Source: Alphaproteobacteria bacterium (GTDB taxonomy: Bacteria > Pseudomonadota > Alphaproteobacteria > Rhodobacterales > Rhodobacteraceae). From it: DNA of 36,628 nucleotides. Location: the NCBI GenBank assembly GCA_030424645.1, contig JAUHWP010000019.1, forward strand, positions 1-36,628, in the 5' to 3' direction. Below, in pieces: positions 20,413 to 28,417 of this stretch (positions within the stretch are counted from its first letter, which is position 1; each line of letters opens with the position of its first letter). The notes beneath the pieces are model-generated. The model was not told the DNA's origin and searched no databases. It saw only the letters and a program-made list of their open reading frames with translations. Both the position numbers and the translations under genes were made by a program.

Positions 20413-23298
20413 ATGATGATGCTTAGAAGAAAGACAGATGGAAGCGTGCGCCGAAGCGCGACGCCAGGCGCCGCCCGCACTGCCACCACCGTTGACCGTC
20501 GCAGCTTCCTGCGCGGATCGGGGCTGGCCATCGGGGGGCTGGCCGCCGTTGCCGCCACGGGGGGCACGGTCACACAGGCCACGGCCCAGACGGCAGCGGA
20601 GCAGGCAATCGAGATCAGGAAATCGGTCTGCACCCACTGCTCGGTCGGTTGCACGGTGATCGCCGAGGTCGACAACGGCGTCTGGACGGGGCAGGAGCCC
20701 GGTTTCGACAGCCCGTTCAACCTGGGTTCACATTGTGCCAAGGGCGCTTCGGTTCGCGAACACGCCCATGGCGAACGGCGTCTGAAATACCCGATGAAGA
20801 AAGAAAACGGCGAATGGGTTCGCCTGAGTTGGGAACAGGCGATCAACGAAATCGGCGACGGCATGATGAAGATCCGCGATGAAAGCGGGCCGGATTCCGT
20901 TTATTGGCTGGGTTCGGCCAAGCACAGCAACGAACAGGCCTATCTGTTCCGCAAGTTCGCGGCCTATTGGGGCACGAACAACGTGGATCACCAGGCGCGG
21001 ATTTGCCACTCGACCACGGTGGCGGGTGTGGCGAACACATGGGGCTACGGCGCCATGACCAACAGCTACAACGACATTCACAACTCGAAAGCCATCTTCC
21101 TGATTGGTTCGAACCCGGCCGAGGCACATCCGGTGTCGCTGCTGCACCTCTTGAAAGCCAAGGAAGAAAACAACGCGCCGATGATCGTCTGCGATCCGCG
21201 GTTTACCCGCACCGCAGCCCATGCCGACGAATACGTGCGCTTTCGCCCGGGGTCTGATGTGGCGCTGATCTGGGGTATCCTGTGGCATATCTTTGAAAAC
21301 AAATGGGAAGATGCCGAGTTTATCCGCACCCGTGTCTGGGGCATGGACCAGATCCGTGACGAGGTGAAGCAATGGACCCCCGACGAGGTCGAGCGCGTCA
21401 CCGGCACCCCCGGCGAACAGCTTGAACGCGTGGCGCGGACACTGGCCAACAATCGCCCGGGCACCGTGATCTGGTGCATGGGCGGCACCCAGCACACCAA
21501 CGGGAACAACAACACCCGTGCCTATTGCGTCCTTCAGCTGGCCCTTGGAAACATGGGACGTGCCGGAGGTGGCACCAACATCTTCCGGGGCCACGACAAC
21601 GTGCAGGGTGCCACGGATCTTGGCGTTCTGGCTGACACCCTGCCGGGCTATTACGGCCTGGCGGACGGGGCCTGGGCCCATTGGGCGCGCGTTTGGGAGG
21701 AAGACCTGGATTGGCTGCAAGGCCGGTTCTCGGACGCGACCTTCGGCGATACGAAGATGATGAACCTGACCGGCATTCCCGTCAGCCGCTGGATCGACGG
21801 TGTGCTTGAGGACAAGGCCAACCTGGACCAGCCCGACAACACGCGTGCGATGGTTCTGTGGGGCCATGCGCCGAACTCGCAAACCCGGCTGAAGGAAATG
21901 AAAACCGCGATGGAGCGGTTGGACATGCTGGTCGTGGTCGATCCGTATCCGACGGTTTCGGCGGTGCTGCAAGACCGTAGCGACGGTGTCTATCTGCTGC
22001 CGGCGGCCACGCAGTTCGAAACGCGCGGATCGGTGACGGCCTCGAACCGGTCGCTTCAGTGGCGCGAACAGATCATGGCACCGCTGTTTGAATCGCTGCC
22101 GGACCACACGATCATGGCGATGTTTGCCGAAAAGTTTGGCTTCCATGACCGCCTGTTCCGCAATATCGCGATCGACGAGGGCGGTGAACCGAATGTCGAG
22201 GACATCACCCGCGAGTTTAACCGCGGCATGTGGACCATCGGCTATACCGGTCAAAGCCCCGAGCGTCTGAAGATGCACATGGCCAACCAGCACACGTTCG
22301 ACAAGACGACGCTGCGCGCCAATGGCGGCCCGGCGGATGGTGATTTCTACGGGATGCCGTGGCCCTGCTGGGGCACGCCCGAGATGAACCACCCCGGCAC
22401 TGCGGTGCTTTATGACATGTCGATGCCGGTGGCCGAAGGGGGCCTGACCTTCCGTGCCCGTTTCGGGGTGGAACGCGACGGTGACAACCTGTTGGCCGAA
22501 GGCGTGTATTCCAGGGATTCCGAGATCGAGGACGGATATCCCGAGTTTACCATGCAGATGCTGATGGATCTGGGCTGGGACGGCGATCTGACGGCCGAGG
22601 AACGCAGCGCCATCGACGCGGTGGCCGGACCTGCGACCAACTGGAAGACCGACCTGTCGGGCGGGATCCAGCGGGTGGCGATCGCGCATGGCTGCGCACC
22701 CTTCGGGAATGCCAAGGCCCGCGCCGTGGTCTGGACCTTCCCCGACCCCGTGCCGCTGCACCGCGAGCCGCTTTATACCAATCGCCGCGATCTTGTGGCG
22801 GATTATCCGACCTACGAGGACAAGAAGTTCTGGCGCGTGCCGACGATGTACAGCTCGATCCAGACCAACGATTTCTCGCAGGACTATCCGATCATCCTGA
22901 CCTCGGGGCGGCTGGTCGAATACGAAGGCGGGGGCGACGAAACCCGGTCCAACCCCTGGCTTGCGGAGTTGCAGCAGGACATGTTCGTTGAAATCAACCC
23001 GCGCGATGCCAACAACCTTGGCGTTCGTGACGGCGAACAGGTCTGGGTCGAGGGGCCGGAAGGCGCCAAGGTCAAGGTGATGGCGATGCTGACGGAACGT
23101 GTGGGGGTCGGCGTGGCCTTCATGCCCTTCCATTTCGGCGGCCATTTCGAAGGCGAGGATTTGCGCGACAAATATCCCGAGGGGGCCGACCCCTATGTTC
23201 TGGGGGAATCCAGCAACACCGCGCAAACCTATGGCTATGACAGCGTGACCCAGATGCAAGAGACCAAAGCGACTCTTTGCAAAATCTGGGCAGCATAA
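20413..23298 (+). CDS. fdhA: Formate dehydrogenase, catalytic alpha subunit (bis-MGD, Tat-exported)
   Basis: 961 residues from ATG 20413. It oxidises formate to CO2. A Tat signal (DRRSFLRGSGLAIGG, about 28-42) indicates export to the periplasm. The 4Fe-4S site uses Cys73, Cys76, Cys80 and Cys108, with Lys110 next to it. The active-site residue is Cys198, not selenocysteine, followed by the formate dehydrogenase His199 (ARICHS). The C-terminal part is a molydopterin dinucleotide-binding domain. Three ATGs in a row (20413, 20416, 20419) could start it; the ribosome site GGGAG suits 20419 best. The metal may be Mo or W; nearby tupBCA hints at W. Confidence 0.93.
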   Translation: MMMLRRKTDGSVRRSATPGAARTATTVDRRSFLRGSGLAIGGLAAVAATGGTVTQATAQTAAEQAIEIRKSVCTHCSVGCTVIAEVDNGVWTGQEPGFDSPFNLGSHCAKGASVREHAHGERRLKYPMKKENGEWVRLSWEQAINEIGDGMMKIRDESGPDSVYWLGSAKHSNEQAYLFRKFAAYWGTNNVDHQARICHSTTVAGVANTWGYGAMTNSYNDIHNSKAIFLIGSNPAEAHPVSLLHLLKAKEENNAPMIVCDPRFTRTAAHADEYVRFRPGSDVALIWGILWHIFENKWEDAEFIRTRVWGMDQIRDEVKQWTPDEVERVTGTPGEQLERVARTLANNRPGTVIWCMGGTQHTNGNNNTRAYCVLQLALGNMGRAGGGTNIFRGHDNVQGATDLGVLADTLPGYYGLADGAWAHWARVWEEDLDWLQGRFSDATFGDTKMMNLTGIPVSRWIDGVLEDKANLDQPDNTRAMVLWGHAPNSQTRLKEMKTAMERLDMLVVVDPYPTVSAVLQDRSDGVYLLPAATQFETRGSVTASNRSLQWREQIMAPLFESLPDHTIMAMFAEKFGFHDRLFRNIAIDEGGEPNVEDITREFNRGMWTIGYTGQSPERLKMHMANQHTFDKTTLRANGGPADGDFYGMPWPCWGTPEMNHPGTAVLYDMSMPVAEGGLTFRARFGVERDGDNLLAEGVYSRDSEIEDGYPEFTMQMLMDLGWDGDLTAEERSAIDAVAGPATNWKTDLSGGIQRVAIAHGCAPFGNAKARAVVWTFPDPVPLHREPLYTNRRDLVADYPTYEDKKFWRVPTMYSSIQTNDFSQDYPIILTSGRLVEYEGGGDETRSNPWLAELQQDMFVEINPRDANNLGVRDGEQVWVEGPEGAKVKVMAMLTERVGVGVAFMPFHFGGHFEGEDLRDKYPEGADPYVLGESSNTAQTYGYDSVTQMQETKATLCKIWAA

Positions 23299-23312
23299 GA
23301 AGGAGACCGATC

Positions 23313-23933
23313 ATGGCGAGAGCAAAGTTCCTGTGTGACGCTGAACGCTGCATCGAATGCAACGCCTGTGTGACGGCGTGTAAAAACGAACACGAGGTTC
23401 CGTGGGGCATCAACCGCCGCCGTGTTGTCACGATCAATGACGGGCAGCCGGGCGAACGCTCGATCTCGGTCGCGTGTATGCATTGTTCGGATGCGCCCTG
23501 CATGGCGGTTTGTCCGGTGGATTGTTTCTATCAGACCGCCGATGGCATCGTGCTGCACTCGAAGGATCTGTGCATTGGCTGCGGGTATTGCTTCTATGCG
23601 TGCCCGTTCGGGGCGCCGCAATATCCGCAGGCCGGCAATTTCGGATCGCGCGGCAAGATGGACAAATGCACCTTCTGCGCCGGTGGTCCGGAGGAAAACC
23701 ATTCGACCGCCGAGTTCGCCAAATACGGCCGCAACCGGATCGCCGAGGGCAAGCTGCCCATTTGCGCCGAGATGTGTTCGACAAAGGCGCTGCTGGCGGG
23801 CGATGGCGACACCGTGTCCGAAATCTATCGCGAGCGGATTGTCGCCCGCGGGTTCGGTGCCGGGGCCTGGGGCTGGGGCACGGCCTATGGCCAGAAGGGC
23901 CAGGCGGGGCCGCGGCTGGGGTCCGGCGGCTGA
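23313..23933 (+). CDS. fdhB: Formate dehydrogenase iron-sulfur beta subunit
   Basis: 206 residues with four cysteine-rich blocks for four 4Fe-4S clusters: CIECNACVTAC, CMHCSDAPCMAVCP, CIGCGYCFYACP, and CTFC with CAEMC later. It relays electrons from FdhA to the cytochrome b subunit. It has no signal and no membrane anchor, so it is probably exported together with FdhA by the Tat system. ATG 23313 follows AAGAAGGAG, 14 bases after the fdhA stop. The reading from 23277 overlaps fdhA and is not used. Confidence 0.93.
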   Translation: MARAKFLCDAERCIECNACVTACKNEHEVPWGINRRRVVTINDGQPGERSISVACMHCSDAPCMAVCPVDCFYQTADGIVLHSKDLCIGCGYCFYACPFGAPQYPQAGNFGSRGKMDKCTFCAGGPEENHSTAEFAKYGRNRIAEGKLPICAEMCSTKALLAGDGDTVSEIYRERIVARGFGAGAWGWGTAYGQKGQAGPRLGSGG

Positions 23934-23959
23934 CCCTGCGCCTGTTCCCCGCGACAAAC

Positions 23960-23983
23960 GGGCGGCCCCGGTTCGGGCCGCCC
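23960..23983 (+). terminator. Intercistronic hairpin between beta and gamma formate dehydrogenase genes
   Basis: GGGCGGCCC (23960-23968) and GGGCCGCCC (23975-23983) form a perfect 9-bp stem with a 6-base loop, in the 87-base gap before the gamma subunit. There is no T-run. It may lower the amount of membrane subunit relative to the soluble subunits or stabilise the upstream mRNA. Confidence 0.5.
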
Positions 23984-24020
23984 AACCTATCTTGTGTGAT
24001 ATGACCTGAGGATCGCCCGG

Positions 24021-25205
24021 ATGTTTCGCCTGCTCGCTGTTCTTGCCCTGATTTTCGGCTTGCTGACGCCCGTCATGGCGCAACAGCCCGTGGACAATCC
24101 GCGCGCCGAAACCGGCGGGGCACAGACGCTGGAAGATATCCTGCGCCGTCAGGCTCAGCAAAAGGTGGATGATGAATTCCGCCGTCAGGCGACCGGCAGC
24201 CCGGATGCCGCCGCCGCCATCACCGCGCCGCTTGGCACGCTTGGCGGGCAATCCGACCCGGATCTTTGGCGCGCGCTGCGCTTTGACACGGCGGACATCT
24301 CGACCCAATCGCGCGGACCGGCCGTCAAGACACTGATCCAGGACCGGGGCATGTGGTGGCTGAAGGTCCGCGAAGGCCCGCTGTTGACCTATGGCGCGGG
24401 GCTTTTGGGGGTCACGCTGGTTCTGTTGGCGCTGTTTTATCTGATCCGCGGGCGTATCCGCATCGATGGCGAGAAGACGGGCCGCACGATCACGCGCTTT
24501 TCCGATGTCGAACGCTTCGGCCACTGGTTGCTGGCGGGCTCTTTCCTGACCCTTGGCATCACCGGCCTGATTTCCCTGTTCGGGCGCAAGGTGCTGATCC
24601 CGGCCTTCGGGCACGAGGCGTTTTCGACCCTGGCGATCGGCACCAAGTGGGTGCACAACAACATCTCGTGGGCGTTCATGATCGCGCTGGTGATCGTCTT
24701 TGTCTTTTGGGTGGTGCATAACCTCCCTGACCGCACCGATTTCAAATGGTTGGCACAAGGGGGTGGGCTGTTTGGCGGCGGGCATCCCCCGGCCAAGAAG
24801 TTCAACGCCGGGCAAAAGCTGATTTTCTGGTCGACGATCGTTTTGGGCGCGTCGATTTCGGTATCGGGTCTGTCATTGCTGTTTCCGTTCGAGTTCAACC
24901 TTTTCGGGGCGACGTTCGCGGTGTTGAACGATCTGGGCGTGCCGGGGTGGTTCGGGCAGGATGCCTTGCCCACCTCACTGACGCCGCAGGAAGAAATGCA
25001 ATACGCCCAGTTGTGGCACGCCATCGTCAGCTTCGTGTTGCTGGCCATCATCCTGGCACATATCTATATCGGCTCGGTCGGGATGGAGGGTGCGTTTGAC
25101 GCCATGGGCAGCGGCGAGGTCGAAGAACAATGGGCCCGCGAACACCACAGCCTGTGGGTGGACGAGGTGCGCAACGCCGAAATCCGGCAAGGTAAGGAGG
25201 CGTAG
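24021..25205 (+). CDS. fdhC: Formate dehydrogenase cytochrome b gamma subunit
   Basis: 394 residues. A signal peptide (about 1-20) is followed by a long hydrophilic region (to about 120) and then about four or five membrane spans. Histidines suited to haem b ligation lie in RFGHWLLAGSF, KWVHNNISWAF and LWHAIVSFVLL/LAHIYIGSVGM. The C-terminal signature HIYIGSVGMEGAFDAM is typical. It anchors the alpha-beta dimer on the periplasmic face and passes electrons to quinone. The N-terminal region is longer than in FdnI-type subunits, as usual for FdoI-like proteins of alphaproteobacteria. Confidence 0.9.
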   Translation: MFRLLAVLALIFGLLTPVMAQQPVDNPRAETGGAQTLEDILRRQAQQKVDDEFRRQATGSPDAAAAITAPLGTLGGQSDPDLWRALRFDTADISTQSRGPAVKTLIQDRGMWWLKVREGPLLTYGAGLLGVTLVLLALFYLIRGRIRIDGEKTGRTITRFSDVERFGHWLLAGSFLTLGITGLISLFGRKVLIPAFGHEAFSTLAIGTKWVHNNISWAFMIALVIVFVFWVVHNLPDRTDFKWLAQGGGLFGGGHPPAKKFNAGQKLIFWSTIVLGASISVSGLSLLFPFEFNLFGATFAVLNDLGVPGWFGQDALPTSLTPQEEMQYAQLWHAIVSFVLLAIILAHIYIGSVGMEGAFDAMGSGEVEEQWAREHHSLWVDEVRNAEIRQGKEA

Positions 25206-25206
25206 G

Positions 25207-25338
25207 ATGAAAGCATTCCTGTCTGCACTGGCCGCATTGGTCATTATCACGATTGGCGCGAACCGGATCCTTGTGCACAGCGGCTTTTCGGCCTCGGCGG
25301 TGTCGGCGTCATCAGGAAACGTGCGGCTTCACGACTGA
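25207..25338 (+). CDS. 43-residue small membrane or exported protein after fdhC
   Basis: The frame runs from ATG 25207 to TGA 25336-25338, one base after the fdhC stop, behind a strong AAGGAGG site. The protein starts MKAFLSALAALVIITIGANR, one hydrophobic helix, then a short polar tail ending GNVRLHD. I know no family for it. The strong ribosome site and tight spacing make it a real gene, perhaps a small subunit or assembly factor of the formate dehydrogenase complex. Confidence 0.72.
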   Translation: MKAFLSALAALVIITIGANRILVHSGFSASAVSASSGNVRLHD

Positions 25339-25473
25339 GGCGGGTGGCCTGAAGCTGGTCGCAATAACCGTTGCTTGGGGCTTTGCCGGGACCGGGGCTG
25401 AGAGGCGTTGAGGTGTTGTTTTTTGCGCGCACCGCGCCAACATGGACCTGTTGCAGCGAAGAAGGATACTCAC

Positions 25474-27267
25474 ATGATACGCATTCTGCTTTCGTCAGTG
25501 GCCCTCGCGGCGTGTTTCCTGACCCCGTCCATCGCGCAAGAGGCTGCGGATGACGTAGCGCCGGAAACCGGTGGCGGATTGTCGTCGTTCGACAGGTTGT
25601 CCGACGCGGCGCAGGCCGCGCAGGCTGCGAAAGAGGCAGGCAGCCCCACAAGCGCGGAAAACTGGATGGTGGCCGCGGCCAACCCGCTGGCGGTCGAAGC
25701 CGGGGCCGATGTCTTGCGTGACGGGGGCACGGCAGCGGATGCCATGGTTGCGGTTCAGGCCGTGCTGGGGCTGGTCGAGCCACAATCGTCGGGCCTGGGG
25801 GGCGGGGCGTTTCTGGTCTGGTACGACGCGGATACCGGCAAGGTGACGACGCTGGATGGCCGCGAAACCGCGCCGCTGGCCGTCACGCCGACCTTGTTTC
25901 AGACTGCGGATGGCGAACCGATGGGGTTCTGGGATGCGGTGGTCGGGGGCCGGTCGGTCGGCACGCCGGGCACCCCGATGCTGATGGAAGAGGCCCATGC
26001 GCGTTGGGGACGTGCCGAGTGGGGCGGGCTGTTTGCGCCCGCCATTTCACTTGCCGAGGATGGGTTCACCGTATCCGCGCGGATGGCCGGTGCCATCGCG
26101 GACGGGGCCGACCGGCTTCGGACCTTCACCGGAACGGCCAGCTACTTCTTCCCCGATGGAGACGCCTTGCAGGCTGGCGATACGCTGGTGAATGACGATT
26201 ATGCCAACACGCTTCGGCTGATCGCCGCCCATGGCAGCGACGTTTTCTATTCCGGCCCGATTGCTGACGATATTGTCGCGACGGTGCGCACGGCGGCCGG
26301 AAATCCGGGTGTGCTGAGCCGTGCCGACCTTGCAAACTATCGGGTGATCGAACGTGATCCGGTCTGTGTGACCTATCGTGCCCATGAGGTTTGTGGCATG
26401 GGTCCGCCATCATCCGGTGCCCTGACCGTCGGGCAAATCCTTGGCATGTTGGACCGGTACGACCTTGCCGCGATGGGGCCGGACAGTGCCGAGGCATGGC
26501 GCCTGATCGGCGATGCCTCGCGGTTGGCGTTTGCGGATCGCGGGCTTTACATGGCGGACAGTGATTTCGTGCCCATGCCCACGGCTGGCCTGACGGCAGA
26601 CGCCTATCTGGACGAGCGTGCGGCGCTTCTTCGCGGTGATGACGCCTTGCCCGAGGTCTCGGCCGGCTCGCCCGAGTGGGATCATGCGATGCTTTGGGCC
26701 GAGGACGAGTCGCTGGAGCTGCCGTCAACCTCGCATATCTCGATCGTCGATCAATATGGCAACGCGCTGTCGATGACGACAACCATCGAAAACGGCTTTG
26801 GCTCGCGCCTGATGGTCCGGGGGTTCCTTCTGAACAACGAGCTGACCGATTTCTCGTTCCGCACCCATCAGGACGGACGGCCGATTGCCAACCGTGTCGA
26901 ACCGGGCAAGCGGCCCCGATCCTCGATGGCGCCGACCATCGTCCTGGAAGACGGAAAACCCAGCCTTGTGATCGGTTCGCCCGGTGGAAGCCGGATCATC
27001 GGTTACGTGGCGCAGGCCATCATTGCCCATCTGGATTGGGGCATGGATGTGCAGCAGGCGGTGTCGATGCCGCATCTGGTCAACCGCTTCGGAACCTATG
27101 ATCTTGAGGAAGGCACGGAGGCCGAGCGCTTCGAAAGCGCGTTGGCGGATATGGGTTTTGAAATCAACAAGAGCGATCTGAACTCCGGCCTACATGCCAT
27201 CCAGGTGTCCGAGGGTCTGCGCGGTGGGGCCGATCCCAGACGTGAAGGGATTGCGCTTGGGGAATAG
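25474..27267 (+). CDS. ggt: Gamma-glutamyltransferase (glutathione hydrolase)
   Basis: 597 residues. It has a signal peptide (cleavage likely near PSIAQ) and the Ntn-hydrolase features of the family: the autocatalytic-cleavage and catalytic Thr near residue 419 (STSHISIVD) and the SPGGSRII loop. It removes the gamma-glutamyl group from glutathione in the periplasm. ATG 25474 follows GAAGGA. A 135-base gap separates it from the formate dehydrogenase operon, so it may have its own promoter; a link through glutathione-dependent formaldehyde oxidation, which yields formate, is possible but unproven. Its TAG stop lies in a tandem repeat. Confidence 0.92.
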   Translation: MIRILLSSVALAACFLTPSIAQEAADDVAPETGGGLSSFDRLSDAAQAAQAAKEAGSPTSAENWMVAAANPLAVEAGADVLRDGGTAADAMVAVQAVLGLVEPQSSGLGGGAFLVWYDADTGKVTTLDGRETAPLAVTPTLFQTADGEPMGFWDAVVGGRSVGTPGTPMLMEEAHARWGRAEWGGLFAPAISLAEDGFTVSARMAGAIADGADRLRTFTGTASYFFPDGDALQAGDTLVNDDYANTLRLIAAHGSDVFYSGPIADDIVATVRTAAGNPGVLSRADLANYRVIERDPVCVTYRAHEVCGMGPPSSGALTVGQILGMLDRYDLAAMGPDSAEAWRLIGDASRLAFADRGLYMADSDFVPMPTAGLTADAYLDERAALLRGDDALPEVSAGSPEWDHAMLWAEDESLELPSTSHISIVDQYGNALSMTTTIENGFGSRLMVRGFLLNNELTDFSFRTHQDGRPIANRVEPGKRPRSSMAPTIVLEDGKPSLVIGSPGGSRIIGYVAQAIIAHLDWGMDVQQAVSMPHLVNRFGTYDLEEGTEAERFESALADMGFEINKSDLNSGLHAIQVSEGLRGGADPRREGIALGE

Positions 27268-27294
27268 GTTGTGGGAATAGGCTTGGGGAACAGG
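27256..27294. repeat. Three tandem 13-bp repeats over the ggt stop codon
   Basis: CTTGGGGAATAGG (27256-27268), TTGTGGGAATAGG (27269-27281) and CTTGGGGAACAGG (27282-27294) follow with an exact 13-base period. The ggt stop TAG is inside the first copy, and the third copy is part of the left arm of the next hairpin. The copies look like slippage or duplication of the terminator arm. Confidence 0.7.
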
Positions 27295-27325
27295 TAAGAC
27301 CAGCGCGGCGTTACCCGTTCCCAAG
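27282..27325. terminator. Bidirectional terminator between ggt and the sugar operon
   Basis: CTTGGGGAACAGGTAA (27282-27297) pairs with TTACCCGTTCCCAAG (27311-27325) with one bulged base and one mismatch. The right arm contains the TAA stop of the minus-strand oxidoreductase. It separates convergent genes and should work for both strands. Confidence 0.6.
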
Positions 27326-28336
27326 GAATACCGGCGCGCCGGTGCGGATGCTTTCGTCGGCGGCAAGGCAGATTTCCAGCGATTGCACGGCATCGGTCAT
27401 GTGGCGGGTCAGGTCACGGTCCTGGGTGATCGCGCGCAGCACAAAGGCCTGTTCGGCATCGCAAAGCGCCTGGTGGCCCGGTTCGTCGGCAAGGGTGATG
27501 CGTTCGTCGCCGTCGGGACGATGAACCAACAGCGTCCCGACTTTCGTATGGCCGTCGATTTCCGCGCTGTCGGTTGCTTCGGCATCGACAATGCTGACCG
27601 ACCCGTTCGGGCCGACGACATCTTTCACGAAATAAGCGGTCTCGGACATCATCGGGCCCCAGCCTGCCTCGTACCAGCCGACCGAACCATCGGCGAAGCG
27701 GACCTGCAACTGGCCGTAATTATACATGTCCTGCGGAATTTCGTCCGACAGGCGCAACCCGATCCCCTGCACCTGCACGGGGGCCGCGTCCGTGATCTGG
27801 CACATGACATCGACGTAGTGGACACCGCAATCCACAAGCGGCGAGGTGGATTGCATCAGCGCGCGATGGGTATCCCATTCACTGCCGGTGCTTTGCTGGT
27901 TCAGGTTCATGCGAAAGACAAAGGGGCCACCCAGCGCGCGGGCCTCGGCGATGAAGCGCTGCCATGACGGGTGGTGGCGCAGGATATAGCCCACGACAAG
28001 CTTGCGGTTCAGGCGCTGCGCGGTTTCGGTCACGGCACGCGCATCGGCAACGGTGGTGGCAAGGGGTTTTTCCACGAACACATGGGCACCTGCCTCAAGT
28101 GCGGCGATGGCAAGCGGGGCGTGGCTGTCGGAATAGGTGGCCAGCACCACGAGATCCGGGTTCAGGGCAAGGGCGCCTTCGGCGGAATGCAGGAACGGGT
28201 ATCCCTGCAATGCCGCGGGCAGGGGGCAGGGCGAACGATTGGCAAGCGCCACGATCTTGACCCCCGGAAGTTCGTGCAGGGCCAGCGCGTGTGAGCGGCC
28301 CATGTTGCCCATCCCGATGACGACGGCGCGGATCAT
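27311..28336 (-). CDS. Gfo/Idh/MocA-family oxidoreductase (third downstream copy)
   Basis: 341 residues. The N-terminal Rossmann fold has GMGNMGRSHA (8-17) for NAD(P), and the conserved EKP triplet is at about 89-91 (VFVEKPLATT). The C-terminal domain is the usual alpha/beta substrate-binding half (GVHYVDVM). Members oxidise or epimerise sugars and cyclitols. Start ATG 28336 has an AAGGAGG site. It is the last gene of the sugar operon on this strand, 81 bases from the previous gene, so it may be transcribed with it. The substrate cannot be read from the sequence. Confidence 0.9.
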   Translation of the reverse strand: MIRAVVIGMGNMGRSHALALHELPGVKIVALANRSPCPLPAALQGYPFLHSAEGALALNPDLVVLATYSDSHAPLAIAALEAGAHVFVEKPLATTVADARAVTETAQRLNRKLVVGYILRHHPSWQRFIAEARALGGPFVFRMNLNQQSTGSEWDTHRALMQSTSPLVDCGVHYVDVMCQITDAAPVQVQGIGLRLSDEIPQDMYNYGQLQVRFADGSVGWYEAGWGPMMSETAYFVKDVVGPNGSVSIVDAEATDSAEIDGHTKVGTLLVHRPDGDERITLADEPGHQALCDAEQAFVLRAITQDRDLTRHMTDAVQSLEICLAADESIRTGAPVFLGNG

Positions 28337-28417
28337 GGTAACCTCCTTCTTGTTGTGCCGGAAAGCATGGCGGGACCCGTTGATGGTCGCAAGCCATGCG
28401 CCCTGGGCGGTGTTGTG

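Noticed and set aside
20728-23259. An 843-codon open frame on the minus strand across the formate dehydrogenase alpha gene
   Set aside because: It is antisense to a gene with full catalytic motifs. High GC removes stop codons from the opposite strand. The translation has no recognisable motif and is rich in His, Arg and Gln, as usual for such shadows.
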